Assembly: GCA_019454185.1 (NCBI GenBank)
Contig: CP075368.1
Location: 744,001 to 808,000, forward strand
Length of the DNA stretch: 64,000 nucleotides
Source: Phycisphaeraceae bacterium
Lineage (GTDB): Bacteria > Planctomycetota > Phycisphaerae > Phycisphaerales > UBA1924
Direction of reading: 5' to 3'
The notes under the pieces are model-generated. The model had not been told where the DNA came from, did not search any database, and saw only the letters and a program-made list of their open reading frames with translations. The position numbers and the translations under genes were made by a program. How positions within the stretch are numbered: position 1 is the first letter of the stretch; every line of letters begins with the position of its first letter. Below, in pieces: positions 40,826 to 48,913 of this stretch.

Positions 40826-41560
40826 ATGGAGACACAGGGCGTGCGTATTCCGATCGTCAGGATGTCAGATGGCGTCGCGTTCCAGGTGCCGGGTTCTGGT
40901 CTCCTGCCCCTTCGGCACATCATCGGTATCGGACGGAACTACGCGGAGCACGCGAAGGAGCAGGCGGCGGATGTGCCCGATCGGCCGATGGTGTTCACGA
41001 AGAACATCATGGCGGCGTGCCTGAACGGGGATGAGATCGTGGTGCCGAAGATCTGCCAGGATCGGGATCAGGTTGACTGGGAGGCGGAGCTTGCGGTTGT
41101 GATCGGTCGAGCGGCGCGAGACGTGTCGGTCGAGCGGGCGATGTCTCATGTGCTGGGGTATTGCTGTGCGAACGATGTCTCGGCGCGTTGGTGGCAGAAG
41201 GAGGGGTCGGGCGGGCAGTTCTGCCGCGGGAAGTCGTTCGACACTTTTTGCCCGTTGGGTCCGTTTGTCGTGCCGGCGGCGTCGGTGTCTGATCCGCAGG
41301 GCCTGGCGGTTCGCTGCCGCGTGAATGGGGAGTTGATGCAGGACGGGCACACGCGTGACATGATTTTCAGCGTGTCTCGGCTTGTGTCGGATCTGTCGCA
41401 GGGGACGACGCTGTTGCCTGGGACGGTGATCCTGACGGGCACGCCGAGCGGGGTCGGGATGGCGAGGAAGCCGCCTGTGTGGTTGCGAGACGGGGACAGC
41501 GTTGAGGTTGAGATCGATGGGATCGGGTTGCTGCGGAATCGCGTCGTGTTTGAGCGGTGA
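40826..41560 (+). CDS. Fumarylacetoacetate hydrolase (FAH) family protein
   Basis: A 244-residue enzyme of the FAH/FAHD1 family. IIGIGRNYAEHAKEQAADVP is the usual start of the catalytic domain. The metal ligands are DWEAELAVVIGRAARDV (Glu/Glu) and YCCANDVSARWWQ (Asp), followed by KSFDTFCPLGPFVV. LLPGTVILTGTPSGVGMARK is the C-terminal signature. Members hydrolyse or decarboxylate acylpyruvates and related oxo-acids. Which substrate is used here is unknown. GGAG lies eight bases before the ATG. It ends nine bases from the convergent lemA paralogue. Confidence 0.87.
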   Translation: METQGVRIPIVRMSDGVAFQVPGSGLLPLRHIIGIGRNYAEHAKEQAADVPDRPMVFTKNIMAACLNGDEIVVPKICQDRDQVDWEAELAVVIGRAARDVSVERAMSHVLGYCCANDVSARWWQKEGSGGQFCRGKSFDTFCPLGPFVVPAASVSDPQGLAVRCRVNGELMQDGHTRDMIFSVSRLVSDLSQGTTLLPGTVILTGTPSGVGMARKPPVWLRDGDSVEVEIDGIGLLRNRVVFER

Positions 41561-41569
41561 GCGGCGGGC

Positions 41570-42202
41570 TCAGTCTGTGCCGGGCTGTTCCGGGAGCACC
41601 ATTGGTTGTGTCATGGACGCGGCGTGGATGCGGGGGACGACCCGCTCGGCCTCGCGTGCGAGCTCGAAGAAGCATTCGGGCTTGAACCCGAAGATCGCTG
41701 CGACCAGGTTTGTCGGGACGGTCTGGCAGAGTTGATTCATTTCTCTGACGTTGGCGTTGTAGAACCTTCGGGCGGCGGCGATCCGGTCTTCGGTGAGGGC
41801 GAGTTCCTGCTGCAGCGAGAGGAAGTGCGCGTCGGCCTTCAGGGTTGGGTACTGCTCGCAGACGACGAAGAGTTGCTTGAGCCCGAGCAGCAGGGCGGAT
41901 TCGTCGAGCGCCTGGGTGTTTGCCGCTCCGGTGCTGGACATTGCGCGGACACGGAGTTCGGCGACTCTCTCGAAGGCGGCACGCTCGTGCGAGGCGTATC
42001 CCCTGGCCGTCTCGACCAGATTTGGGATCAGGTCGTAGCGTCGCTTGAGTTCGACGTCGATGTCGGCCCAGCTCTCTTTGATGTGCTGTCTCGTGCGCAC
42101 GAGGCGGTTGAAGGTTGCGATGAGCCAGATCAACGGGAGGAGGACGATTGCCGCTCCGACGATGATCAGGATGAGCCCGGAGTCTGTTGCGGCGAGCGTC
42201 AT
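41570..42202 (-). CDS. LemA family protein (second paralogue)
   Basis: A 210-residue LemA protein with an N-terminal membrane helix (LILIIVGAAIVLLPLIWLIA). The core is ESWADIDVELKRRYDLIPNL, then VETARGYASHERAAFE, and LALTEDRIAAARRFYNANVR. The C-terminus (AASMTQPMVLPEQPGTD) is longer and Pro-rich. Its ATG overlaps the stop of the upstream membrane-protein gene. Unlike the 8646 copy, its neighbour is not an M48 protease. GGAG is seven bases before the start. Confidence 0.9.
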   Translation of the reverse strand: MTLAATDSGLILIIVGAAIVLLPLIWLIATFNRLVRTRQHIKESWADIDVELKRRYDLIPNLVETARGYASHERAAFERVAELRVRAMSSTGAANTQALDESALLLGLKQLFVVCEQYPTLKADAHFLSLQQELALTEDRIAAARRFYNANVREMNQLCQTVPTNLVAAIFGFKPECFFELAREAERVVPRIHAASMTQPMVLPEQPGTD

Positions 42203-42927
42203 GCTCTTCTCCCCGACGCGGAGGCCTCTTCGAGTTGCTTGATGACGTGGCGAGGCCAGAGCTCGAAGAAGCTCTTTGACCAGTTGACCATCGACGGGTA
42301 ATGCTCGGGCTTCCATCGGGTGGTGGCGTCGGTGATGAGGAAACGGCCGTGCTCGATCTCGATGAACCCGGGAAGTGACTTCATCAGGTGCTCCATCATC
42401 GGCGGCGACACGATGTCGTACACGAATCGCTTGTCGCGTCCGGAGACGTGGAACCGGCGGCTGAACTCGGCTGATTCGAAGTCGATGTCGTCGAATCCGA
42501 GCATGCCGGCGAGTTTATCGAGTACGCCCTCTCGTCGGATGTACATGTCCGGGATGTGAGGGAATGGAGAGACGAGGATGAGGTAGCTGAAGGTGTACCG
42601 GCTTGTCCAGGTGTTCTTGCCGTCTGAGTGCTGGACCTCGTAGTAGAAGTCTCCCGCCTTGGCGCGATAGGTGTGATTGCCGATCGTCAGGGGGCCTTGC
42701 AAGGTGTTGAAGGCGTGTCGGTTGGTGCCTCTGCGGAATGCGGCGAAGTGGGCGTACTCGTCGTCGTGCGAGCGGTCTTGCTGGGTGGAGAATGTCCAGC
42801 CCATTGAATCGGCGAAGGCGCGGAGCGCGGCGAGGCGGCGCAGGTGGGCTTTGTGGACCTGGACGGCGATCGCGATGAGCCCCGCGACGACGAGGATTCC
42901 TCCCAGAATGACGAGTGCGGCTTCCAT
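42199..42927 (-). CDS. Single-pass membrane protein of unknown function, coupled to lemA paralogue
   Basis: A 242-residue protein with one N-terminal membrane helix (LVILGGILVVAGLIAIAVQV) and a soluble domain of about 210 residues. It contains MGWTFSTQQDRSHDDEYAHF, NTLQGPLTIGNHTYRAKAGD and MYIRREGVLDKLAGMLGFDD. The layout, and its place before lemA, resembles DUF3137-type partners of LemA, but the sequence match is not certain. Overlap with lemA by four bases indicates coupling. Function unknown. Confidence 0.7.
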   Translation of the reverse strand: MEAALVILGGILVVAGLIAIAVQVHKAHLRRLAALRAFADSMGWTFSTQQDRSHDDEYAHFAAFRRGTNRHAFNTLQGPLTIGNHTYRAKAGDFYYEVQHSDGKNTWTSRYTFSYLILVSPFPHIPDMYIRREGVLDKLAGMLGFDDIDFESAEFSRRFHVSGRDKRFVYDIVSPPMMEHLMKSLPGFIEIEHGRFLITDATTRWKPEHYPSMVNWSKSFFELWPRHVIKQLEEASASGRRA

Positions 42928-43028
42928 GGGTGTGTCCGTGTGGTGGAAGATAGCCGAATCGATCGGCGTGCGAGCATTGATCTCATGCGTATCGTTGCAC
43001 GAACCGCGGTTGAGATTTTGATAAAGCC

Positions 43029-43508
43029 ATGGCAGCGAAGAAGGCCAAGAACGACACTCCGACGATCGAGAACCGCCGTGCGCGGTTCGACTATTTCATC
43101 CACGACACGCTGGAGACGGGGATCGTTCTGGACGGTACGGAGGTGAAGCCGATTCGCTCGGGCAACTGCTCGCTGGCGGAGGGGTACGTGAAGGTGGAGC
43201 CGAATCCGCCACGATTGCTGCTATTCGGCATGACCGTGGGGGAGTATGCCCCTGCGGGGAGCCGCCAGCATGTTGCGGATCGGGCGAGGACACTGCTTGC
43301 GCACAAGTCCGAGATTCTGAAGTTGCACCGGCAGGTCATGCAGAAGGGCATGACGATCGTGCCGCTGCGGCTGTACTTCAAGAACGGTTACGCGAAGGTG
43401 CTGATCGGTGTTGCGGAGGGCAAGGCGGCACACGACAAGAGGCAGGGGATCGCGGAGCGCGAGGCGAAACGCGACATCGATCGGGCGTTGTCGCGGAAGC
43501 GGTTATGA
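43029..43508 (+). CDS. smpB: SsrA-binding protein SmpB
   Basis: A 159-residue SmpB, partner of tmRNA in ribosome rescue. ENRRARFDYFIHDTLETGIV and LDGTEVKPIRSGNCSLAEGY show the OB-fold core. A later ALSRKRL gives the basic C-terminal tail that enters the mRNA channel. RHVADRARTLLAH-like helices occur in the middle. The start follows the pattern MAAKKAKND with weak upstream ribosome-site sequence. I found no tmRNA-like sequence in the 100-base gap upstream or downstream of it. Confidence 0.93.
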   Translation: MAAKKAKNDTPTIENRRARFDYFIHDTLETGIVLDGTEVKPIRSGNCSLAEGYVKVEPNPPRLLLFGMTVGEYAPAGSRQHVADRARTLLAHKSEILKLHRQVMQKGMTIVPLRLYFKNGYAKVLIGVAEGKAAHDKRQGIAEREAKRDIDRALSRKRL

Positions 43509-43526
43509 GGGCAGAAGGGTGGCGAC

Positions 43527-43973
43527 TTAGATGCCGCGGCCGCGACCGGACTTTGCGAGTCTGACAGCGAGGGCTGCCCGGCGTTTTTCGCGGTTGATTC
43601 GTTCGAGTTCGGCTTGGCGGTCGCCGGTGCTTTGTGATGGTGATTTCTTGGAGGCGGCGTCGAGTTCGGCTTGTGCCTCTGCTTCGACGAGGGTCTCGGT
43701 GGGGGTGGCACGCTCTGCGAGAATCGTGAGTGTGTCGCCAGCCATCTGGACGAAGCCGCCATCGACGAGGTAGGAGCGCGTTCCGCCGGTTGTGCTTGCG
43801 TCGGCGAAGCGCAGGGAGAGTTCACCGAGACCGAGTCTGGCGACGATGGGCGCTCTGCCGGGAAGGATGCCGAAGAGCCCGTCCCACGCGGGGATAGAGG
43901 CATAGGAGACCTGCTCGTCGAGCAGTGACTCTGTGGGGGTTACGAGGCGGCAGCGAAAGGTCTTCGAGGCCAT
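43527..43973 (-). CDS. atpC: F1 ATP synthase epsilon subunit (orphan)
   Basis: A 148-residue epsilon subunit. FRCRLVTPTESLLDEQVSYA, then SIPAWDGLFGILPGRAPIVA and LDGGFV-type VDGGFVQMAGDTLTILAERA, make the beta-sandwich; a C-terminal helical part follows with AELERINREKRRAALAVR. It would couple rotation and inhibition in F1Fo ATP synthase. It stands alone: the neighbours are smpB (convergent) and a FecCD permease (divergent), with no atpD or other subunit adjacent. The C-terminal helices contain a Ser/Gln-rich insertion (KKSPSQSTGDRQ). Confidence 0.85.
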   Translation of the reverse strand: MASKTFRCRLVTPTESLLDEQVSYASIPAWDGLFGILPGRAPIVARLGLGELSLRFADASTTGGTRSYLVDGGFVQMAGDTLTILAERATPTETLVEAEAQAELDAASKKSPSQSTGDRQAELERINREKRRAALAVRLAKSGRGRGI

Positions 43974-44071
43974 GTGTCAGCTCCGATCCGGGGCATGGGT
44001 GTGCCAAGAGGGAGCGATGATAGTCGCGAAATCCGGCTCCGGCCCCTGTGCGGCGGAGGTACGCTCCTGAA

Positions 44072-45049
44072 GTGCTGAGCCGACGTTATGCCATCATCGC
44101 GGTCTTCGGAGCCGGTCTTGTGGCGGTGGCGTGGGTGCGGCTGCTGCTTGGCACGGAGGGATTGGTGTGGCCTCGTGACCCGGAGGTGCTCTCGCTGCGT
44201 TGGCACCGGGTGGCTCTGGCGGCGGTGTGTGGGGGTGGGCTCGCGGTTGCTGGCGTGTTGCTTCAGACATTCCTGCGGAACCCGCTCGCGTCGCCTGATC
44301 TGACGGGCGTTGCTTCGGGTGCGGGGCTCGGGGTGCTGGTTGCGTCGTACCTGGCTTACAGTGGAGGGCAGACGCTGTCGCCGGTGATGTTCGGTCCGGC
44401 GGCGGTGGTCGGGGCGCTTGTGACACTTGCGATTGTCGGTTCGCTTGCCCGGCGGCGGGGGCGCGGAGATCCGATTGCACTTGTGTTGATTGGCGTGTGC
44501 GTGGGGATTGTGGCGACGAGCATGGGGCTCTTGGTGCAGCATCTGATGCCGCCCGATCCGGCACGCTCGGCGATTCGATGGATGGTCGGCTCGCTCGATG
44601 AGCAGATGCCCGGTTGGGTTGTGGTGGTCGGGGCCGGAGTGGTGGCCAGTGCATCTTTGGTGGTGATTCGGCTGGGTCCATCGCTGGATGCGGCGTCGAT
44701 GTCGGATGAAGAGGCGGCGTCTGTGGGTGTGCGAGTGCGCGCGCTTCGCGTGCTGATGTTTCTGCTCGCGGGGCTGCTGACTGCGGTTGCGGTGATGCTC
44801 GGGGGGCCGATCGGGTTTGTGGGATTGGTGTGTCCGCATCTGGTGAGGTCGCTGGTGGGGCCATCGCATCGAACGCTGGTCGTCGGGACGCTTTTGGTCG
44901 GAGCGACGATGTTGATCGGTGCGGACGTGGTTGTCAGACTTGTGAGTCTGGAGTACGGACGTCTGCCTGTCGGGGTTGTGACTGCGCTGCTTGGCGCGCC
45001 GGTGTTGATCCTGATGCTGCGGCGCGGGGTCGGGGCGTGGGGAGGGTGA
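44072..45049 (+). CDS. FecCD/BtuC-type ABC transporter permease (orphan)
   Basis: A polytopic permease of about 325 residues, FecCD family (iron siderophore, heme or B12 import). The family signature is seen in LRWHRVALAAVCGGGLAVAG, LLQTFLRNPLASPDLTGVAS and GPIGFVGLVCPHLVRSLVGP, the cytosolic coupling loop. About nine to ten membrane helices are expected. A GTG start with GGAGG 12 bases upstream was used; another GTG 24 bases earlier is possible. No ATPase or binding protein is adjacent, which is unusual for this family. Confidence 0.85.
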   Translation: MLSRRYAIIAVFGAGLVAVAWVRLLLGTEGLVWPRDPEVLSLRWHRVALAAVCGGGLAVAGVLLQTFLRNPLASPDLTGVASGAGLGVLVASYLAYSGGQTLSPVMFGPAAVVGALVTLAIVGSLARRRGRGDPIALVLIGVCVGIVATSMGLLVQHLMPPDPARSAIRWMVGSLDEQMPGWVVVVGAGVVASASLVVIRLGPSLDAASMSDEEAASVGVRVRALRVLMFLLAGLLTAVAVMLGGPIGFVGLVCPHLVRSLVGPSHRTLVVGTLLVGATMLIGADVVVRLVSLEYGRLPVGVVTALLGAPVLILMLRRGVGAWGG

Positions 45050-45056
45050 GGGGACC

Positions 45057-46226
45057 GTGGTGATCCGGCGTCTACCTGAGGACTTTCTCGTCGACGAGCG
45101 GCTCGTCGAGGAGGTTCGATCGGGCATTTCGGAGTTGCCGGGCCCGGACCGGCGGATCGCGTTGTACAGGTTGTCGAAGCGGTCGCTCTCAACGCCTGAG
45201 GCGGTCGGCAAGATCGCGAAGGCGATTGGTGTGCGTGCGTCTGAGGTTTCATATGCGGGCCTCAAAGACAAGCATGCCGTCACGAAGCAGCAGGTGACGA
45301 TCGGTGGTCTGCACGGGAGGGTGTGGGAGACGGCTCGGATAGGTCGGTTCGATTCGGATGGGTGCGAGGCGGTGAGAGTGGGGTGGACCCGAGAGACCGC
45401 GCGTGCATCGTGGATCGATCACAACCGCTTTGAGATCGTGGTTCGGTCGCTGAGCATCGCGGATGCGGAATCGATTCGTGCCCGGCTGGATGGGATGCGG
45501 GCGGCATCCGGGGGTGGTCGGATCGTGCTGCCGAATCTGTTCGGTGAGCAGCGATTCGGGTCGGCGCGTCATGGTCACGGCTTCGCGGCGCGGGCCATGC
45601 TGGCTGGAGACTTAGAGGGAGCCCTGCGATTGCTGATCGGTACGCCGGCGCGGAAGGACTCGGGGCTCCGCAGGGAGTTCACGCGCGTGCTCGCCGAGCG
45701 ATGGGGGGATTGGGGGACGGCGGTGCGGATGCTGCCGGTGTGTCCCGAGCGGCGTGCGATCGAGATACTCGCAGAGGGTGGAGAGGCGAGAGATGCGTTC
45801 GATGCGTTGCCGTCGCTCACGAAGTCGATGGCTGTTGAGGCGTACCAATCCTGGCTGTGGAATCGCGTCGCGAAGCGCGTACTGGATCAGACGGATCCCG
45901 GTGGGCGGGGCGAAGTCGAGGATGTCGAGATTCCGACGTTCGGACCGGGACTTGTGCTGGAAGGGTTGTGGGCGGATGCGGCCCGCGAAGTGTTGCACGA
46001 GGAGGGACTCGATCCGGAGCTGATGCGTCTGCCGGGCCTACGTCGGCCGGTTTTCGGCGTGGTTCTTCGCCGATTGTGCGTCAGCGCGTTCGACGTCGAG
46101 GTGTCCGAGCCGTTCGCGGACGAGACCTCGCCAGAACGGAGTTCGAAGCCGTGTGCGATGCGGCTGCGCTTCTGCCTGCCTCGCGGTTCGTACGCGACCG
46201 TGTTGATTCGGATGCTTGAGCCCTGA
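45057..46226 (+). CDS. truD: tRNA pseudouridine(13) synthase TruD
   Basis: A 389-residue TruD. The motif YAGLKDKHAVTKQQVTI (about residues 66-82, catalytic Asp71) is diagnostic. The segment NLFGEQRFGSARHGHGFAAR and AVEAYQSWLWNRV are also conserved. It makes pseudouridine at U13 of tRNA-Glu. It starts at GTG eight bases after the permease stop, so may share its transcript. It is one of three pseudouridine synthases in this window. Confidence 0.93.
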   Translation: MVIRRLPEDFLVDERLVEEVRSGISELPGPDRRIALYRLSKRSLSTPEAVGKIAKAIGVRASEVSYAGLKDKHAVTKQQVTIGGLHGRVWETARIGRFDSDGCEAVRVGWTRETARASWIDHNRFEIVVRSLSIADAESIRARLDGMRAASGGGRIVLPNLFGEQRFGSARHGHGFAARAMLAGDLEGALRLLIGTPARKDSGLRREFTRVLAERWGDWGTAVRMLPVCPERRAIEILAEGGEARDAFDALPSLTKSMAVEAYQSWLWNRVAKRVLDQTDPGGRGEVEDVEIPTFGPGLVLEGLWADAAREVLHEEGLDPELMRLPGLRRPVFGVVLRRLCVSAFDVEVSEPFADETSPERSSKPCAMRLRFCLPRGSYATVLIRMLEP

Positions 46227-46240
46227 TCGGAGGGGCGTTC

Positions 46241-47998
46241 TCAAGCGGGAGAGGATGTCCGCTTGATGGCTCTCAGCGCGAGGAACATCGGGATCTCGCG
46301 TCTGGCGCGGTTCTCTTCCAACGCTCTCGGACCCGGCTTGCTGGTTCTGGAACTCGGCCACTCTTCGATGGAGTCGATCAGGAATCCAGCGTCCTTGAGG
46401 ATTCGTGCGTATGTCTGGAGCGGCCGGTGGTAGGTCACGGTCACGATGGGTTCGTGGCCTTCGGCGACCTCGCCGGGATTCATCACGATGGTGCGCATGC
46501 CGGTGGTTAGGTATCCATCCACTCTTCTGAACTGCAAGCCGACGTGTTCACGTGATTGTCTGGCGGGGCTGCCTCCTCTTGAGCGGGGAGACCCTGGAGG
46601 GGCATCGCCCTCGTCCCAGCCCCATCGTGTTTGTCCGGGGGATCTGAATGCGGGGTGGAGGATGACAGCGACGAATCGGCCACCATCTTTGAGTGCGTTT
46701 GCGCAGCCGCGGATTACGGATTCGAGCGGATCGATGTTCATGAGCGCCATGATGCAGGCGATTGCATCGAAGTCTTTGAGTCCGAGCGGCGCGAGATCTC
46801 TGGCGTCTCCGACGGCGTAGTCGATAGGGCCGCTTCGCGGGCGTGCCGCCTCGATGAGCTGAGGGGAGGCGTCTACGCCGACGACTTTGGCGCCGATGGT
46901 GGCGAGTGAGCGTGCGAGCACGCCCTGGCCGCACGCGAGATCGAGGATGCGTTCGCCCGGGCGAGCGGCGAGCAGCCCGAGCGAGCCGGGCATGATGACG
47001 GTTGAGTAGAGGTCGCTGCCGCGATCATCGATGAGCGTGTCGTACCACTGTGCGACGTGGTCCCACGAGCCCTCGGAGGGCTTCGCGCGGGTGGGTGTAG
47101 GGGCGAGCACGGTGCGCGGGCCGTGATCGGTGGGGGAATCGGCACCGGCGGCCTTCCAGAATGAGCTCGGGGCGGGGCTGGAGAACTTCACGCTCTCGCC
47201 GGTTGCGGGGTGCCGGAAGCCGAGTTCGGTGGCGTGAAGTCCGAGCCGACCGAGCGGGCCGCCTGCCTTGCCGTAGCGTGGGTCGCCGGTGATCGGGTGG
47301 CCGATGGACGCGAGATGGATGCGGATCTGGTGTTTCCGACCTGTCTCAAGACGGACCTGGGCGAGGGTTCTTTTCTCTCCTCTTGCGAGCACGCGATAGT
47401 GGGTGATCGCCAGGCGCGGGATCTCACCGTTTGCTTCGTCGGGAGCGTGTGAAGAGCCGGATGCGGGTGGGAGTGATTCAACTGAGCCGTCCGGCAACTC
47501 TCGGATAAGACTCTGGATGGTGCCGAGCGCCTCGCCGGGAGAATCGGGCAGGAGCACGCCTTCCACCAGGGCGTGATAGAGGCGATGGACCCGCCGGGAT
47601 CGGAAATCTTCTTTCAGGACCGAGAACGCGCGGTCGGACTTTGCGAAGACGAGGAGCCCGGAGGCCTCTTGATCGAGGCGGTGGATGACGTAGACACGTG
47701 CGTCTCGCCCTCCCCTGGATCGGGCGAGTGCCTTGAGCGTGTCGAAGACACTGTGTTTCTTTTTTTCCCCGGGTGCCGCGACGGAGAGGAGGCCCGCCGG
47801 CTTGTCGACGACGATGATGTCCCGGTCTTCGTAGACGATCGAGAGCCCGAGCGGGAGCGCGATCCGTCGGGAGCCGCGGCCCATTTCGACTTTCTTTGCC
47901 GGCACTGGCTTCTTGAAGGGTTTCGCGCCGGTTCTCGGGGATGAACCCGTTGGGGGCTTCACGCGTCGAGCACTCGGCTTGTTGTCAGGTCTTGGCAT
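46241..47998 (-). CDS. RluA-family pseudouridine synthase fused to a SAM methyltransferase
   Basis: A 585-residue two-domain protein in one uninterrupted frame. A basic, Pro-rich N-terminus of about 45 residues leads into an RluA domain: VVDKPAGLLSV, the catalytic VIHRLDQEASGLLVF (Asp109), and GRKHQIRIHLASIGHPITGD. From about residue 311 (SWDHVAQWYDTLIDDRG) begins a class I methyltransferase with motif I ILDLACGQG (351-359). VVGVDASPQLIEAARP and ACIMALMNIDPLESV follow. The methyltransferase carries an Arg/Ser/Pro-rich insertion (DAPPGSPRSRGGSPARQ). The fusion suggests two modifications of one RNA, but the methylated target is unknown. The ATG overlaps the coaB stop by 14 bases. Confidence 0.85.
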   Translation of the reverse strand: MPRPDNKPSARRVKPPTGSSPRTGAKPFKKPVPAKKVEMGRGSRRIALPLGLSIVYEDRDIIVVDKPAGLLSVAAPGEKKKHSVFDTLKALARSRGGRDARVYVIHRLDQEASGLLVFAKSDRAFSVLKEDFRSRRVHRLYHALVEGVLLPDSPGEALGTIQSLIRELPDGSVESLPPASGSSHAPDEANGEIPRLAITHYRVLARGEKRTLAQVRLETGRKHQIRIHLASIGHPITGDPRYGKAGGPLGRLGLHATELGFRHPATGESVKFSSPAPSSFWKAAGADSPTDHGPRTVLAPTPTRAKPSEGSWDHVAQWYDTLIDDRGSDLYSTVIMPGSLGLLAARPGERILDLACGQGVLARSLATIGAKVVGVDASPQLIEAARPRSGPIDYAVGDARDLAPLGLKDFDAIACIMALMNIDPLESVIRGCANALKDGGRFVAVILHPAFRSPGQTRWGWDEGDAPPGSPRSRGGSPARQSREHVGLQFRRVDGYLTTGMRTIVMNPGEVAEGHEPIVTVTYHRPLQTYARILKDAGFLIDSIEEWPSSRTSKPGPRALEENRARREIPMFLALRAIKRTSSPA

Positions 47999-48671
47999 GG
48001 CGATACTCCGCGATGACGCCCATGAGCCAAGGCGCAAAGGCCGTCTTCGGGATCGCACCGGCCGTGCGGTGCTCATGGCCGCGGCTGGTCAGCACGATCG
48101 CTTCGATGCACGCATCGTCCATCGTTTCAAGGGGGTTTGCGACGATGAGGTCGAGTGACTTTCGTGTGAGTTTCGCTCTGGCGGAGGCGATCATCTGGTC
48201 ACGGGGTTCGAGCGCGAAGCCCACAAGAGTCTGGCCCTCGGAGCGTCGTGCCGCACAGCCGGCGAGCAAGTCGGGCGTGGCTTCCAGCTCGATCGACATG
48301 CCTTCGGCCTTGCGGCGGTGCTTTCCCTGGAGCATCTGGTCGGTGATCCGCGGGCGGTAATCAGCGACAGCGGCGGCCATCACGAGCACGTCACAGGACG
48401 GGAGGTGGTGCTCTAACGCGGCTTGCAGGTCTGCGGTGGTGCGGAACCGGATGAGTTCGACCCGCGAATCGGAGTTGCTCAGGCATGTCGGCCCGAGCAG
48501 AAGCCGGACATTCCATCCGAGCGACGCGGCGTGATCTGCGAGCGCGACGCCGAGCCGACCGGAGGATCGGTTGCCGATGAATCGAACCGCGTCGATGGGC
48601 TCTTGTGTCGGGCCGGCTGTAATGAGCAGTCGCCCGGGTGTGGCGACGGGCTTTGTCGTATCAGGCGGCAC
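47985..48671 (-). CDS. coaB: Phosphopantothenate-cysteine ligase (CoaB) domain protein, stand-alone
   Basis: A 228-residue DFP-family enzyme that joins cysteine to 4'-phosphopantothenate in CoA synthesis. The start LLITAGPTQEPIDAVRFIGN, then RSSGRLGVALADHAASLGWN, is the signature. Also AAAVADYRP and VGFALEPRD (the nucleotide/cysteine region). Most bacteria fuse CoaB behind the CoaC decarboxylase; here only the CoaB half is present and no CoaC is in the window. The GTG start has GGAG eight bases upstream. It overlaps the small upstream frame by 11 bases. Confidence 0.88.
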   Translation of the reverse strand: MPPDTTKPVATPGRLLITAGPTQEPIDAVRFIGNRSSGRLGVALADHAASLGWNVRLLLGPTCLSNSDSRVELIRFRTTADLQAALEHHLPSCDVLVMAAAVADYRPRITDQMLQGKHRRKAEGMSIELEATPDLLAGCAARRSEGQTLVGFALEPRDQMIASARAKLTRKSLDLIVANPLETMDDACIEAIVLTSRGHEHRTAGAIPKTAFAPWLMGVIAEYRHAKT

Positions 48672-48798
48672 GGACAGCTCCGTTCAGGAGTTCGACCGAC
48701 GGGGGAGGGATGTTCGCCGCCGCTGTGTTCGCGAGTCGGCGGTTGGAGCCGTGATCTTTGGAGACCGGGCGTTTGATCGCCACATCGAGTCTTCTCAT
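48661..48798 (-). CDS. Possible small 45-residue protein upstream of coaB
   Basis: A 45-residue frame starting MRRLDVAIKRPVSKDHGSNR and ending NGAVRAA. GAGGG lies about eight bases upstream of the ATG. It overlaps the coaB GTG by 11 bases, as coupled genes do. I recognise no family; rpoZ often precedes coaBC in other bacteria, but the sequence does not look like an omega subunit. Could be a genuine leader protein or a chance frame. Confidence 0.4.
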   Translation of the reverse strand: MRRLDVAIKRPVSKDHGSNRRLANTAAANIPPPSVELLNGAVRAA

Positions 48799-48913
48799 AA
48801 TGTGAGCCCTCGTGTGAGCGGCGTAGAGGCGTTCGCCTCGATACGATCGAGAGGGACTTTGATCGGAACTTGAACGGTTGGCCGAGCAGGCCTGCCCAGG
48901 ATGGGATGCGTGA

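Noticed and set aside
42928..43028. tmRNA gene beside smpB
   Set aside because: The gap is about 100 bases, too short for a tmRNA, and contains no tRNA-like acceptor or T-loop sequence.
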